In this document: piece after piece, positions 10,108-19,415 of the stretch
How the letters are laid out: each line of letters opens with the position of its first letter
How positions within the stretch are numbered: position 1 is the first letter of the stretch
Assembly (NCBI RefSeq): GCF_018499875.1
Contig: NZ_JAHBAY010000010.1
Coordinates: forward strand, 186,001-250,000
Direction of reading: 5' to 3'
Origin: Kineosporia corallincola
Lineage (GTDB): Bacteria; Actinomycetota; Actinomycetes; Actinomycetales; Kineosporiaceae
DNA length: 64,000 nt
The notes under the pieces: generated by a model
What the model was told of the DNA's origin: nothing
What the model saw: only the letters and a program-made list of their open reading frames with translations
Databases searched by the model: none
Program-made: the position numbers and the translations under genes

Positions 10108-10488
10108 ATGAGTTCTGATCGCCAGCGACCGGAGATCGAGTTCCCCGAGGGGGAGCCGCCGACCGCGCTCACGATCACGGACGAGGTCGTCGGTGACGGC
10201 CCCGAGGCCGCGGCCGGCAACACCGTCACCGCGCACTACGTGGGTGTCGCCTTCTCCACCGGCGAGGAGTTCGACGCCTCCTGGAACCGCGGCGAGCCGT
10301 TGCAGTTCCGTCTCGGCGTCGGCCAGGTCATCGCCGGCTGGGACCAGGGCATCGCGGGCATGCGCGTCGGTGGCCGTCGCCGCCTGGTGATCCCGCCGGC
10401 CCTGGCCTACGGCTCCCGCGGCGCCGGTGGCGCCATCGGCCCGAACGAGACCCTGATCTTCGTCGTCGACCTGGTCGCCGCTCGCTGA
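10108..10488 (+). CDS. Cytosolic FKBP-type peptidyl-prolyl isomerase
   Basis: 126 residues forming one FKBP domain without a signal peptide. Conserved pieces include HYVGVAFSTGEEFDASW, GWDQGIAGMRVGGRRRLVIPPALAYG and GPNETLIFVVDL. It catalyses cis-trans isomerisation of Xaa-Pro bonds. AGGAGA lies 6 nt before the ATG, and a TAGCCT box at 10064-10069 is the likely -10. A strong hairpin ends the gene. Confidence 0.93.
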   Translation: MSSDRQRPEIEFPEGEPPTALTITDEVVGDGPEAAAGNTVTAHYVGVAFSTGEEFDASWNRGEPLQFRLGVGQVIAGWDQGIAGMRVGGRRRLVIPPALAYGSRGAGGAIGPNETLIFVVDLVAAR

Positions 10489-10500
10489 TCACCGTTCGCC

Positions 10501-10534
10501 GAAGCGCCCCTCACCTCCGGGTGAGGGGCGCTTC
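10501..10534 (+). terminator. Bidirectional terminator between fkbP and the DUF3866 gene
   Basis: Perfect 15-bp stem (arm GAAGCGCCCCTCACC) with a TCCG tetraloop, between convergent genes. A GGGGACGACGAGAG motif follows at 10542-10555. Confidence 0.85.
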
Positions 10535-10572
10535 TCGGTGCGGGGACGACGAGAGACCGGCGACGGGCGTCC

Positions 10573-11772
10573 TCAGGCCAGCAGCGTGGCCGCGTGCCGC
10601 CCCGCGGCCGCGGCGGCCAGGAACGCGGCCGGATCGGCGGCCAGGTTGCGGCCCATCGTGGAGAGACCGACCGGGCTCTCGCGCAGGGCTTCCAACAGGC
10701 CGTCCACCCCGACGCGCACCTCCCGGTGCCGGCCGTGCGGCGCGAACAGCGGGGTCACCTGGCGGTCGATCAGCCGCGCCAGCTCGGGCAGCGGGGTGGG
10801 CGCGTTGTCACCCACCGCCCGGGCCTCCGGGTTGCCGGCGGCGGGGGACGGCGAGGAGGCCGCGAGCTGTTCGTCGTCCTCAGGCAGTGACCCGAAGTCG
10901 GGCACCACGACATCGGCCGCCAGCAGCGCGACCCGCCCGTAGGCGGTCAGCGAGTGGTGCGAGACGCCCCGGTGCCGCTCGCGCGCGTCGGCGCCCGACA
11001 CCCGCAGGGTGGCCACCGGCCGGCCGTTCAGCGTGCCGGCGGCGTTGATCACCTCACCGGCCTGCACCCCGGAGAAACCCCAGCGGGTACCGGTTCCCAG
11101 GTTTCCCGGGCCCTGGCTGACGACCGCCACGTCGACCTGGGCCACATGCCTCGCCGCGAGCAGACCCGAGTGCACGCTGACCGCCTCCAGGTCACCGCCG
11201 AACGCCTGCCCCACGGTGATGCAGGTGTCCAGCCAGCCGGCCTGCCGCAGACCGTCGATCGTGCGGGAGAACCAGGCCGGCAGCGCACCGCCGTCGGTCA
11301 TCACGTAGGCGACGCGGGCGTGCGGTGCGGCCTGGCGCAGGCCCGCGACGATCGCCGGCAGCGAGCTGTGCAGGTCGGCGACCACCACGGGCAGACCCAG
11401 CAGGTCGTCGGCGTCGGCGAGCACCGGATGATGCCGCGACTCCTGCTCGTCCACGCCGAGCACCATCGCCTGGAGCGGGGTGTAGCGGGCCTTCACCAGA
11501 TGCCCGGGCCCCTGCGCCGGGTCCGGTGGGAGCTCGTCGAGAACGGCCGCGACCAGCGCATAACCGCCGGTTCCCAGACCCCGCTCCAGGGCCGTGGTGT
11601 TGAGCAGCACCCGCTGCCCGACGGCCGGGCGGCCGACCAGCCGGGGATAGGCCAGAGCGCGGCACGGCGTCCAGGTGCCTCCGGCCGCCGAGTAGACCTC
11701 GGCCTCGTACTCGACCGCCCCGTCCCATTCGCGCCGTTCGGACGTGACACGACCCTCTCGCCACAGAATCAC
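10573..11772 (-). CDS. DUF3866 family protein
   Basis: 399 residues. The sequence matches the actinobacterial DUF3866 family, which is regularly encoded next to pafB/pafC and whose role is unknown. Visible features are an amino-terminal beta-rich part (VILWREGRVTSERREWDGA), a Ser/Asp/Gly-rich alpha/beta core (VVVADLHSSLPAIVAGL, AYVMTDGGALP, VVSQGPGNLGTGT) and a conserved His pair (RGVSHHSLTAYG). The GTG at 11772 gives the usual family start; the frame is open further upstream but runs into pafB. It is divergent from pafB with only 48 bases between the starts, so the two share a promoter region. Confidence 0.85.
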   Translation of the reverse strand: MILWREGRVTSERREWDGAVEYEAEVYSAAGGTWTPCRALAYPRLVGRPAVGQRVLLNTTALERGLGTGGYALVAAVLDELPPDPAQGPGHLVKARYTPLQAMVLGVDEQESRHHPVLADADDLLGLPVVVADLHSSLPAIVAGLRQAAPHARVAYVMTDGGALPAWFSRTIDGLRQAGWLDTCITVGQAFGGDLEAVSVHSGLLAARHVAQVDVAVVSQGPGNLGTGTRWGFSGVQAGEVINAAGTLNGRPVATLRVSGADARERHRGVSHHSLTAYGRVALLAADVVVPDFGSLPEDDEQLAASSPSPAAGNPEARAVGDNAPTPLPELARLIDRQVTPLFAPHGRHREVRVGVDGLLEALRESPVGLSTMGRNLAADPAAFLAAAAAGRHAATLLA

Positions 11773-11808
11773 GCGCGCGACCCTATCTCGCCGCCCCGCG
11801 GCCTCCGG

Positions 11809-11814
11809 TAGCTT
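11809..11814 (+). promoter_or_regulatory. -10 box (TAGCTT) of pafBC
   Basis: TAGCTT ends 6 nt before the pafB GTG; no ribosome-binding site is visible, consistent with a leaderless pafBC transcript. Confidence 0.5.
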
Positions 11815-11820
11815 GGTGCG

Positions 11821-12843
11821 GTGTCCTCGCGGCGTACCGAGCGGCTGCTCAATCTGGTGATCTGCCTCGCGGCTACCCGACGGTGGCTGACGAAGGAGCA
11901 GATCCGGGCTGCCGTACCGCAGTACGCGGACTGCGACACCACCGAGGCCTTCGACCGGATGTTCGAGCGCGACAAGGAAGACCTGCGCGATCTCGGCATC
12001 CCGGTGGTCACCGGCACCGACGAGCGCTGGTTCGACGACGAGCCCGGCTACCGCATCGACCGCGACGACTACGCGCTGCCGCCGATCGAGCTGGACGCCC
12101 AGGAACTGGCGGTCGTCGGCCTGGCCAGCCGGGTCTGGCAACAGGCCGGCCTGGCCGGGCCGGCCGCCCGGGCCCTGACCAAACTCACGGCGCTCGGGGT
12201 GGACACCGACGACGACGGTGCCGGGCTGGAACCGCGCATCCGCACCGCCGAGCCCGCCTTCGGCCCGCTCTACGCGGCCACCCGCGACCGGCAGGCGGTG
12301 ACCTTCTCCTACCGCAAGCCGAACGGTGAGCTGGGCGTGCGCGAGCTGGAGCCGTGGGCCGTGGCCAGCCGGGGCGGGCGCTGGTACCTGATCGGCAGGG
12401 ACCGCGGGCGGGACGCGGCACGGGTGTTCCGGCTGTCACGCATCGAGAGCGACGTGAAGCGGCGCGGGCGCACCGGTGCCTACGAGATCCCCGACGACCT
12501 GGACGCGCAGGCGATGATCGGCAAGCACGTGCCGCCGGTCGACGACCGGATCGCCACCGTGCTGCTGCGCTCCGGGCGCGGTGCCGGGCTGCGCAGGCTC
12601 GCGGTGGCCTCGATCCCGTCCACGGAACGGCCCGGGTTCGACGAGTTGCAGATCAAAATTGGGGACGCCGGAATGCTCGCCCAGACCATCGCCGGCCACG
12701 GCCCGGACGCGATCGCGGTGCAGCCCGCCGATCTGCGCGGGGAGGTGATCCGGCGGCTGAAGGGCGCGCTGGCCGCCCAGTCGGAGGGCACCGAGCCGGT
12801 CGACGTGTCCGGCCTGGGCGAGGCGGCGGTGCGGCCGGCATGA
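11821..12843 (+). CDS. pafB: WYL-domain transcriptional regulator PafB
   Basis: 340 residues. PafB and PafC together form the activator of the LexA-independent DNA-damage response in mycobacteria; the WYL domain is thought to sense single-stranded DNA. An amino-terminal winged helix (SSRRTERLLNLVICLAATRRWLTKEQIR) is followed by the WYL core (about residues 150-215; AVTFSYRKPNGE..RELEPWAVASRGGRWYLIGRD) and a carboxy-terminal WCX-like part. The stop overlaps the pafC start (ATGA), so both subunits are co-translated. Confidence 0.93.
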   Translation: MSSRRTERLLNLVICLAATRRWLTKEQIRAAVPQYADCDTTEAFDRMFERDKEDLRDLGIPVVTGTDERWFDDEPGYRIDRDDYALPPIELDAQELAVVGLASRVWQQAGLAGPAARALTKLTALGVDTDDDGAGLEPRIRTAEPAFGPLYAATRDRQAVTFSYRKPNGELGVRELEPWAVASRGGRWYLIGRDRGRDAARVFRLSRIESDVKRRGRTGAYEIPDDLDAQAMIGKHVPPVDDRIATVLLRSGRGAGLRRLAVASIPSTERPGFDELQIKIGDAGMLAQTIAGHGPDAIAVQPADLRGEVIRRLKGALAAQSEGTEPVDVSGLGEAAVRPA

Positions 12844-13889
12844 GCGCCGTCGCCGCGACCGCGCGGCTGTCCCGCCTGCTCACCCTGGTGCCCTGGCTGC
12901 TCAACCGGCCCGGCGTGGAGCTGACCGAGGCCGCGCGGCACTTCAAGATCACTGAGCAACAGCTGGTGCGCGACCTGGAGCTGCTGTTCGTCTGCGGAAC
13001 GCCCGGGCACATGCCCGACGACCTGATCTCCGCGGAGTGGGACAGCGGCCGTATCTACCTGTCCAACGCCGACGCCATCGCCCGGCCGCTGCGCCTGGAC
13101 GCGGACGAGGCGATCGCCCTGCTCGCCGGCCTGCGCACACTCGCCGACCTGGGCGACGTCGGGGACCGCCGGGCGGTGGACTCGGCCCTGGTCAAGCTGT
13201 CGGCCGCGGCGCAGGAGGCGGTCTCGCCGGCCAGCCGCCTGGCCATCGACCTGACCCCCGGGCAGAGCGGGGTGGAGCAGGCGCTGCGCACCGCGCGCGA
13301 GGCGCTGCGCCTGCGCCGCCGGTTGCGGCTGCACTACCTGGTGCCCGCCCGCGACGAGATCACCGAGCGGGACGTCGACCCGATGCAGGTCACCAGCATC
13401 GACGGACGCTGGTACCTGGAGGCCTGGTGCCACCGGGCCGAGGGCGTGCGGCTGTTCCGTTTCGACCGGGTGGCCGGGCTGAGCCTGCTCGACGTCGACG
13501 GCACCCCACCGCCGGAGGCGGTCTCCCGGGCCGGTGACGAGCAGCTGTTCACGCCGTCCGACGACGACCTGCGGGTGACCCTGGAGGTCGAGCCGCGCGG
13601 TCGCTGGGTGGCCGAGTACTACCCGGCCGAGGAGACCACCGAGCTGCCCGGCGGCCGGATGCGGATCGTGCTGCGGGTGGCCTCGCCGGACTGGATCCCG
13701 CGGCTGGTGCTGCGCCTCGGCGGGGCCGGGCGCATCGTCGACCCGCCGGGTCTGGCCGCGCAGGTGGTGGTCTCGGCCACCGAGGCGCTCGCCGGTTACG
13801 AAGGGCCGGAGGCGGTCGGGAGTGGCAGTGGCAGCGAGAGCGGTGTGGGCAGTGGTGTGGGCAGCCCCACGTCCTCCCGTCCCGTCTGA
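12840..13889 (+). CDS. pafC: WYL-domain transcriptional regulator PafC
   Basis: 349 residues. Partner of PafB. An amino-terminal winged helix (about 10-75; ARLSRLLTLVPWLLNRPGVELTEAARHF) precedes a WYL domain (about 160-235; RLRLHYLVPARDEITERDVDPMQVTSIDGRWYLEAW) and a WCX segment. The carboxy terminus is a Gly/Ser/Val repeat tail of about 25 residues absent from most relatives. Start by ATGA overlap with pafB. Confidence 0.93.
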   Translation: MSAVAATARLSRLLTLVPWLLNRPGVELTEAARHFKITEQQLVRDLELLFVCGTPGHMPDDLISAEWDSGRIYLSNADAIARPLRLDADEAIALLAGLRTLADLGDVGDRRAVDSALVKLSAAAQEAVSPASRLAIDLTPGQSGVEQALRTAREALRLRRRLRLHYLVPARDEITERDVDPMQVTSIDGRWYLEAWCHRAEGVRLFRFDRVAGLSLLDVDGTPPPEAVSRAGDEQLFTPSDDDLRVTLEVEPRGRWVAEYYPAEETTELPGGRMRIVLRVASPDWIPRLVLRLGGAGRIVDPPGLAAQVVVSATEALAGYEGPEAVGSGSGSESGVGSGVGSPTSSRPV

Positions 13890-14339
13890 TTCCCGTCTGA
13901 TCCTCGTCGGGATGCCTGCCTGATCCCGGCCGGGTCCGGGTGCTGCCTGGATCCCGGCCTGGGTGCTGCCTGGGTGCTGGGCCGAGTGCTGGGATGAGTG
14001 CTGGGCTGAGTGCTGCCGGGTCTGGGTGCGGTTCGCCAGGCTGTCACGGTCGGTCATTGGGGGGACACCCGGACGGGGCCCGCCGCCCGGACGGGCCTGG
14101 TCACATGCTGTTGATCATGGCGTTCCCGTCTGTCCGGGTCTGCCGGTTTCGCTCGGGACGCAGCGCACTCGGCCGTACGGCTGACGTTGATCCGGCGAAA
14201 AGCGACACGCCCTGCGTGACGGATCCACCCCACGTCACCAGGGCGGCCTAGGCATTACTGTCGGCCGTTAAGGAGTTGCGGACCGTCGCCGAAGAACTGG
14301 CTGACGATGAATGGCGGCTCTGCTGGAGGTGGATCGCAA
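13890..14339. other. Repeat-like intergenic region
   Basis: 450 bases with no supported gene. From about 13910 to 14030 it consists of degenerate repeats of GAGTGCTGGG/TGCTGCCTGGG type. The stretch 14230-14280 holds the likely promoter of the zinc-ribbon gene (TAGGCAT near 14248), and GGAGG at 14325-14329 is its ribosome-binding site. Confidence 0.5.
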
Positions 14340-14702
14340 ATGACGACGATCAAGGCGTCGTGCCCGAGCTGCGGTGACGTGGAGCTGACCCCGCACCAGG
14401 TGCGTCTCGTCGTCTGCTCCGTGAAGAGCTGGTCCTATTACGCCTTCATCTGCACCACCTGTCATGAGGAGGTGCGCAAGCCGGCCGGTCGTGACGTGGT
14501 CGCCCTGCTCATCTCCGGCGGCGTGGTCGCAGAGCCGTGGAACGTGCCGGCCGAGGTGCTCGAGGAGCATGAGGGCCCGACGCTGAACTACGACGACGTT
14601 CTGGACTTCGCTCTCTGGCTGGAGCAGGCGGATCTGCTGGCGGCAGCAGCCGCGGCACAGGGCCCGCGCCCCCGCGCGCAGGCTCCCGAGACAGCCGCCT
14701 GA
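14340..14702 (+). CDS. Conserved actinobacterial zinc-ribbon-like protein
   Basis: 120 residues. Two Cys pairs (C8/C11 in CPSC and C38/C41 in CTTC) plus C26 suggest a small zinc-binding fold; the rest is acidic with an Ala-rich tail. The protein is conserved in actinobacteria near tatA but its function is not known to me. GGAGG lies 10 nt before the ATG at 14340; an ATG 11 codons upstream lacks a site. A classical terminator follows. Confidence 0.75.
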   Translation: MTTIKASCPSCGDVELTPHQVRLVVCSVKSWSYYAFICTTCHEEVRKPAGRDVVALLISGGVVAEPWNVPAEVLEEHEGPTLNYDDVLDFALWLEQADLLAAAAAAQGPRPRAQAPETAA

Positions 14703-14730
14703 GGTCAGGGCTCACGACCGAGCCCTCGCA

Positions 14731-14776
14731 ACCGGAACCGGGGTACCCGCGCAGGGGTGCCCCGGTTCCGGTTTTT
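14731..14776 (+). terminator. Intrinsic terminator
   Basis: 13-bp perfect stem (arm ACCGGAACCGGGG at 14731-14743 and its complement at 14760-14772) followed by TTTTT. It separates the zinc-ribbon gene from the next one. Confidence 0.85.
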
Positions 14777-14783
14777 CCCCCGC

Positions 14784-14789
14784 TAAGCT
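14784..14789 (+). promoter_or_regulatory. -10 box (TAAGCT)
   Basis: TAAGCT ends 6 nt before the GTG at 14796, the leaderless spacing. Confidence 0.5.
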
Positions 14790-14795
14790 GACGCC

Positions 14796-15077
14796 GTGTC
14801 GGTGTGGTGGTGGGTCCTGATCTGGGTGGTTCTGGTGGTGGCCGCTCTCGGTGTGCTCGCGCGCATCGGGCTGTCCCTGTGGCGGCGCGCCAAGCTGCTG
14901 CTGACCGAGCTGAGCACCGCCTCCGAGCGGTTCGCCGAGATCTCCGCGAAGCTCGAGCAGGTCGCCGAACGGACGGAGAGCCGGGAACCAGCCGTGTTCA
15001 CCGATCCGTTGGAGCTGAGGCAGGAGCGGTACCTGACCGCGCGCGCGAACTCCGCGCGTCGTGGGGGCAGGCGATGA
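14796..15077 (+). CDS. Small single-helix membrane protein
   Basis: 93 residues. One strongly hydrophobic segment (about residues 3-24, WWWVLIWVVLVVAALGVLA) is followed by a basic patch and an amphipathic, possibly coiled-coil stretch (LLTELSTASERFAEISAKLEQVAERTE). It is of unknown function; similar small proteins occur near tatA in actinobacteria. GTG is chosen because of the -10 box 6 nt upstream and the immediate membrane segment. Confidence 0.7.
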   Translation: MSVWWWVLIWVVLVVAALGVLARIGLSLWRRAKLLLTELSTASERFAEISAKLEQVAERTESREPAVFTDPLELRQERYLTARANSARRGGRR

Positions 15078-15179
15078 GCTTGCCTGCTCCGGGGTCTGCC
15101 GGGCAGAGCGGGTACCGCGTACGATGACACCGACCGTTGGGCAAACTGTGCGCACCGGGTTCAGTGGAAGGAACAGCTC

Positions 15180-15455
15180 ATGGGCTTTCTGAAAGAGCCT
15201 TCGCACATCATCATCCTGGTTCTCGTGCTGGTGATCCTCTTCGGCAGCCGTCGTCTTCCCGACGCCGCCCGTGGTCTCGGCCGGTCCATGCGGATCTTCA
15301 AGTCCGAGATCAAGCAGATGAAGGAAGATGACAACGTCGACGAGCAGCGCCGTCACGAAGACGTCCGCGTCGGCGACGACCCGATCGAGGGACGCGTGAT
15401 GTCGCCGCAGCAGCAGCGCGAGCAGCCCGGCTACCAGACCCGTCACGACGTCTGA
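15180..15455 (+). CDS. tatA: Sec-independent translocase subunit TatA
   Basis: 91 residues. TatA oligomers form the passage for folded proteins with twin-arginine signals. A short amino terminus, a membrane helix (about 9-24, [20 protein letters not shown]) and the hinge plus amphipathic helix ([19 protein letters not shown]) are diagnostic. GGAAGGA precedes the ATG. tatC follows after 51 bases, so the two are likely one operon; no tatB is adjacent. Confidence 0.95.
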   Translation: MGFLKEPSHIIILVLVLVILFGSRRLPDAARGLGRSMRIFKSEIKQMKEDDNVDEQRRHEDVRVGDDPIEGRVMSPQQQREQPGYQTRHDV

Positions 15456-15506
15456 CGGTCCTTGACGGACCAGTCCGACTTCCCGTCCGAGAGGAATTGA
15501 CCGCCG

Positions 15507-16394
15507 GTGGCGGTTTCCAAGCCACGTCGGCGCCCCAAGAACCCCGAGGGCAGGATGTCCCTGCGGGAGCACCTGGCCGAACTGCGCCGCCGGGTGGTCA
15601 TCAGCGCCATCGCGATCGTCGCCGGTGGCGTCATCGGATGGTTTCTGTACAACCCGGTGATGAACAACGTCATCATCGAGCCGCTGGCGAAGGCCTCGGA
15701 GAACGGCCAGAAGGTCACCCTGACCTACCGGGCGATCGCCGACGCGTTCAACATCAAGGTCAAGGTGTCGGTCTACATCGGCATCGTGATCTCCAGTCCG
15801 GTGTGGCTGTACGAGGTCTGGGCATTCATCACCCCCGGCCTGACCAAGAAGGAACGCCGCACCTCGCTGTGGTTCGTGGCCTTCGCGGTGCCGCTGTTCC
15901 TGTCCGGTGTCTGGCTCGCGGTGTACGTGCTGCCCAAGGCCGTGGCCTTCGGTGCCGACTTCGCGCTGGAGGGCTCGCTCAACCAGCCCGATGCGCAGAC
16001 GGTGATCACGTTCGCCACCCGGCTGATCATCGCCCTGGGCGTCGCGTTCCTGCTGCCGCTGTTCCTGGTCGGGCTCAACATGATGGGCATCGTCAGCGGT
16101 AGGGCGATGGGCAAGCAGTGGCGGATCGCGGTGTTCGTGGCGTTCCTGTTCGCCGCGGTGGTCTCGCCCTCGCCCGACGCCGTGCAGATGATCATCATGG
16201 CGCTGCCCCTCGTCGGCCTGTACACGGTCTCGGTGTTCGTGGCGCTGTTCAACGACCGGCGCAAGGTGAAGAAGCGCGCCGCAGACCCGGTGTTCGGCCT
16301 GGACGACGACGAGGCCAGCCCGCTGACCAGCGACGACGCGGGGATCCGCGACAATGCGCCGCTCGAGACGCCTGAGCGTCTGGACCGCAGCTGA
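15507..16394 (+). CDS. tatC: Twin-arginine translocase subunit TatC
   Basis: 295 residues. TatC is the receptor for twin-arginine signal peptides. The conserved start MSLREHLAELRRR, six membrane segments and the motif PGLTKKERR after the second segment fit the family. A charged cytoplasmic tail of about 50 residues follows the last helix. GTG is chosen at 15507; the first 16 residues are basic. Confidence 0.96.
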   Translation: MAVSKPRRRPKNPEGRMSLREHLAELRRRVVISAIAIVAGGVIGWFLYNPVMNNVIIEPLAKASENGQKVTLTYRAIADAFNIKVKVSVYIGIVISSPVWLYEVWAFITPGLTKKERRTSLWFVAFAVPLFLSGVWLAVYVLPKAVAFGADFALEGSLNQPDAQTVITFATRLIIALGVAFLLPLFLVGLNMMGIVSGRAMGKQWRIAVFVAFLFAAVVSPSPDAVQMIIMALPLVGLYTVSVFVALFNDRRKVKKRAADPVFGLDDDEASPLTSDDAGIRDNAPLETPERLDRS

Positions 16395-16461
16395 GTCCTG
16401 TCCGGTCCGCTTCGGGATGTGACGGGTGCAATACCGGTTCTCGTCCCGGAGCACCGGCAGG

Positions 16462-16467
16462 TAGCGT
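16462..16467 (+). promoter_or_regulatory. -10 box (TAGCGT) of helY
   Basis: TAGCGT ends 6 nt before the helY GTG, again with leaderless spacing and no ribosome-binding site. Confidence 0.5.
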
Positions 16468-16473
16468 GAGCAC

Positions 16474-19275
16474 GTGACGTCGCCCGCCGAACGTTTTGCC
16501 GCGTCCCGCAAGCGAAACGAGGAGGCCAAGACCCCTCTCTCGCGATTCCGCGCGAACTACCCGTTCGATCTCGACCCGTTCCAGCTCGACGCCTGCGAGG
16601 CCCTCGCCGACGGCCGGGGCGTGCTCGTGGCCGCCCCCACCGGCTCGGGCAAGACGGTGGTCGGTGAGTTCGCCGTGCACCTGGCCCTCGACGCCGGGCG
16701 CAAGGCGTTCTACACCACGCCGATCAAGGCCCTGAGCAACCAGAAGTACGCCGACCTGGCCCGCGTTCACGGTGCCGACAAGGTGGGCCTGCTCACCGGC
16801 GACACCGCGATCAACGCCGACGCCCCCGTGGTGGTGATGACCACCGAGGTGCTGCGGAACATGCTGTACGCGGACTCGGACGCCCTCACCGGCCTGGCCT
16901 ACGTGGTGATGGACGAGGTGCACTACCTCGCCGACCGGTTCCGGGGCGCGGTGTGGGAGGAGGTGATCATCCACCTGCCCGACGACGTGTTGCTGGTGTC
17001 GCTGTCCGCGACCGTGAGCAACGCCGAGGAGTTCGGCGCCTGGCTCGACACCGTGCGTGGCAACACCGAGGTGGTGGTCTCCGAGGACCGCCCGGTGCCG
17101 CTCTGGCAGCACGTGATGACCGGCCGCCAGCTGTACGACCTGTTCGCCGACGGCGCCTCCGCCGACGGCATCAACCCCGAGCTGCTCCAGGTCACTCGCG
17201 ATGCGAACCGCCGCGACCGGCAGATGCACGGTGCCGGTGGACGACGCGGCGGCAGCACCTCCGCGCGCGGGGCGAAGAGCCGTGGCACCTACTCCCGGGG
17301 CGGAGGCGGCCGACGGCCGAACGCCACCCCGAGCCGGGCCGAGGTGATCAACGCCCTGGACGGCGCGGGTCTGCTGCCCGCCATCACCTTCATCTTCAGC
17401 CGGGCCGGTTGTGACGCCGCGGTGCAGCAGTGCCTGTATGCCGGCATCCGCCTGACCTCGCCGGAGGAACGCACCGAGATCCGGCACATCGTGGAGGCCC
17501 GCACCGCCGACATCCCGGACGAGGACCTCGCCGTGCTCGGCTACTGGGAGTGGGCCGAGGCGCTGGGCCGCGGCATCGCCGCGCACCACGCCGGGCTGCT
17601 GCCGGCCTTCAAGGAGGTGGTGGAGGAGCTGTTCACCCGGGGCCTGGTGAAGGCGGTGTTCGCCACCGAGACGCTCGCGCTGGGCATCAACATGCCCGCC
17701 CGCAGCGTGGTGCTGGAGAAGCTGGTCAAGTGGAACGGCGAGACCCACGCCGACATCACGCCGGGGGAGTACACCCAGCTCACCGGCCGGGCCGGCCGGC
17801 GAGGCATCGATGTGGAGGGTCACGCCGTGGTGCTCTGGCAGCCCGGCCTCGACCCGGAGGTGGTCGGCGGTCTGGCCTCCACCCGGACGTTCCCGCTGCG
17901 CTCCAGCTTCCGGCCCACCTACAACATGGCCGTGAACCTGGTCGGGCAGGTCGGGCGTTCCCGGGCCCGGGAGATCCTGGAGACCTCGTTCGCCCAGTTC
18001 CAGGCCGACCGCGCGGTGGTGGGCCTGGCCAAGCAGGCGCGCAAGCAGGAGGAGGCCCTGGAGGGCTACGCCGGGGCGATGGACTGCCACCTCGGTGACT
18101 TCCGCGAGTACGCCGCGCTGCGGCGCAAGATCGGCGAGCGGGAGACGCAGCTGTCGCGCAGCGCGTCGCGTGACCGCCGGTCCGAGGTGATCGGCTCGCT
18201 GGAGAAGCTGCGCCGCGGCGACATCATCCGGGTGCCCGGTGGCCGTAAGCCCGGCTGGGCGGTCATTCTCGACCCCGGCGTCGGGGGCGGCGACAGCCTG
18301 GAGGGCCCGCGCCCGTCGATCCTCACCATCGAGCGGCAGGTGCGCCGGCTGTCGCTGCTGGACGTGCCCACCCCGGTGGAGGCCGCCACCCGGATCACCG
18401 TGCCGAAGAACTTCAACGGCAGGGACGCCACGTCGCGCCGCGACCTGGCCTCGTCGGTGCGCAACGCGCTGGGTTCCCTGGAACACCATCCCGAGGACTT
18501 CTCGAAGAACCGCCCCAAGGGCAAGAAGTCGGCGGCGCACGAGGACGAGGAGCTGAACCGGCTGCGCCGTCAGCTGCGCACCCACCCCTGCCACGGCTGC
18601 GCCGAGCGGGAGGACCATGCCCGCTGGGCCGAGCGTTACTTCCGGCTCAAGCGGGAGACCGACTCGCTGGTGCGGCGGATCGAGGGGCGCACCAACACCA
18701 TCGCCCGGGTGTTCGACCGGGTGTGCGACCTGCTCAGCGAGCGCGGTTACCTGGCCGGTGACAAGGTGACGCCCGCCGGGGAACAGTTGCGGCGCATCTA
18801 CTCCGAGTCCGACCTGCTGGTGTCGGAGTGCCTGCGGCAGGGCGTGTGGAAGGACCTCGACGTGCCCGGCCTGACCGCCGTGGTCAGCGCCGTGGTGTAC
18901 GAGTCGCGGCGTGACGAGGGCGGTCTCACCCCGCGGGTGCCCAAGGGCGCTCCGGTGGTGGCCCTCGACACGATGATCCGGATCTGGTCGGTGCTCGACG
19001 ACGAGGAACGTGCCCACCGGCTCGACGTCACCCCGGAGCCGGACCTCGGCCTGGCCTGGGCCATCCACCGCTGGGCCGACGGACAGCCGCTCCAGGCGGT
19101 GCTGCGTGACGCCGACCTGGCCGCCGGTGACTTCGTGCGCTGGTGCAAGCAGGTGATCGACCTGCTCGGCCAGATCACCCAGGCCAGCGACGATCCCGCG
19201 CTGGTGAAGACGGCCCGGGCCGCGGTGGAGGCGATCAGCCGCGGAGTGGTGGCCGCCGGGCCGACCCGGGCCTGA
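16474..19275 (+). CDS. helY: Ski2/Mtr4-like RNA helicase HelY
   Basis: 933 residues. Superfamily 2 ATP-dependent helicase related to eukaryotic Ski2/Mtr4, probably acting in RNA turnover. Motif I is APTGSGKT (about residue 51), motif II DEVHYL, motif III SATVSN, and motif VI QLTGRAGRRGID. Residues about 245-285 are a Gly/Arg-rich insertion (GAGGRRGGSTSARG) of RGG type that may contact RNA. The carboxy-terminal third contains the DSHCT-like domain. helY next to tatC is a stable actinobacterial arrangement. Confidence 0.94.
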   Translation: MTSPAERFAASRKRNEEAKTPLSRFRANYPFDLDPFQLDACEALADGRGVLVAAPTGSGKTVVGEFAVHLALDAGRKAFYTTPIKALSNQKYADLARVHGADKVGLLTGDTAINADAPVVVMTTEVLRNMLYADSDALTGLAYVVMDEVHYLADRFRGAVWEEVIIHLPDDVLLVSLSATVSNAEEFGAWLDTVRGNTEVVVSEDRPVPLWQHVMTGRQLYDLFADGASADGINPELLQVTRDANRRDRQMHGAGGRRGGSTSARGAKSRGTYSRGGGGRRPNATPSRAEVINALDGAGLLPAITFIFSRAGCDAAVQQCLYAGIRLTSPEERTEIRHIVEARTADIPDEDLAVLGYWEWAEALGRGIAAHHAGLLPAFKEVVEELFTRGLVKAVFATETLALGINMPARSVVLEKLVKWNGETHADITPGEYTQLTGRAGRRGIDVEGHAVVLWQPGLDPEVVGGLASTRTFPLRSSFRPTYNMAVNLVGQVGRSRAREILETSFAQFQADRAVVGLAKQARKQEEALEGYAGAMDCHLGDFREYAALRRKIGERETQLSRSASRDRRSEVIGSLEKLRRGDIIRVPGGRKPGWAVILDPGVGGGDSLEGPRPSILTIERQVRRLSLLDVPTPVEAATRITVPKNFNGRDATSRRDLASSVRNALGSLEHHPEDFSKNRPKGKKSAAHEDEELNRLRRQLRTHPCHGCAEREDHARWAERYFRLKRETDSLVRRIEGRTNTIARVFDRVCDLLSERGYLAGDKVTPAGEQLRRIYSESDLLVSECLRQGVWKDLDVPGLTAVVSAVVYESRRDEGGLTPRVPKGAPVVALDTMIRIWSVLDDEERAHRLDVTPEPDLGLAWAIHRWADGQPLQAVLRDADLAAGDFVRWCKQVIDLLGQITQASDDPALVKTARAAVEAISRGVVAAGPTRA

Positions 19276-19279
19276 CGCC

Positions 19280-19351
19280 GGGCTCTGACCGGGACCCGGC
19301 ACCGGGCTCTGACCGCGACCCGGCACCGGGCCTCGACCGAGGCCTGGCGCC
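19280..19351. repeat. 24-bp tandem repeat, 3 copies
   Basis: Three head-to-tail copies at 19280-19303, 19304-19327 and 19328-19351 (first unit starts GGGCTCTGACCGGGACCCGG), then a decayed fourth. It lies directly after the helY stop, between convergent genes. Confidence 0.7.
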
Positions 19352-19415
19352 GGGTTCGGGCCGTGACCCGCACGCCGGCCACGGCTCGCGCGCGGGGCCG
19401 GGACGGGATGCCGCG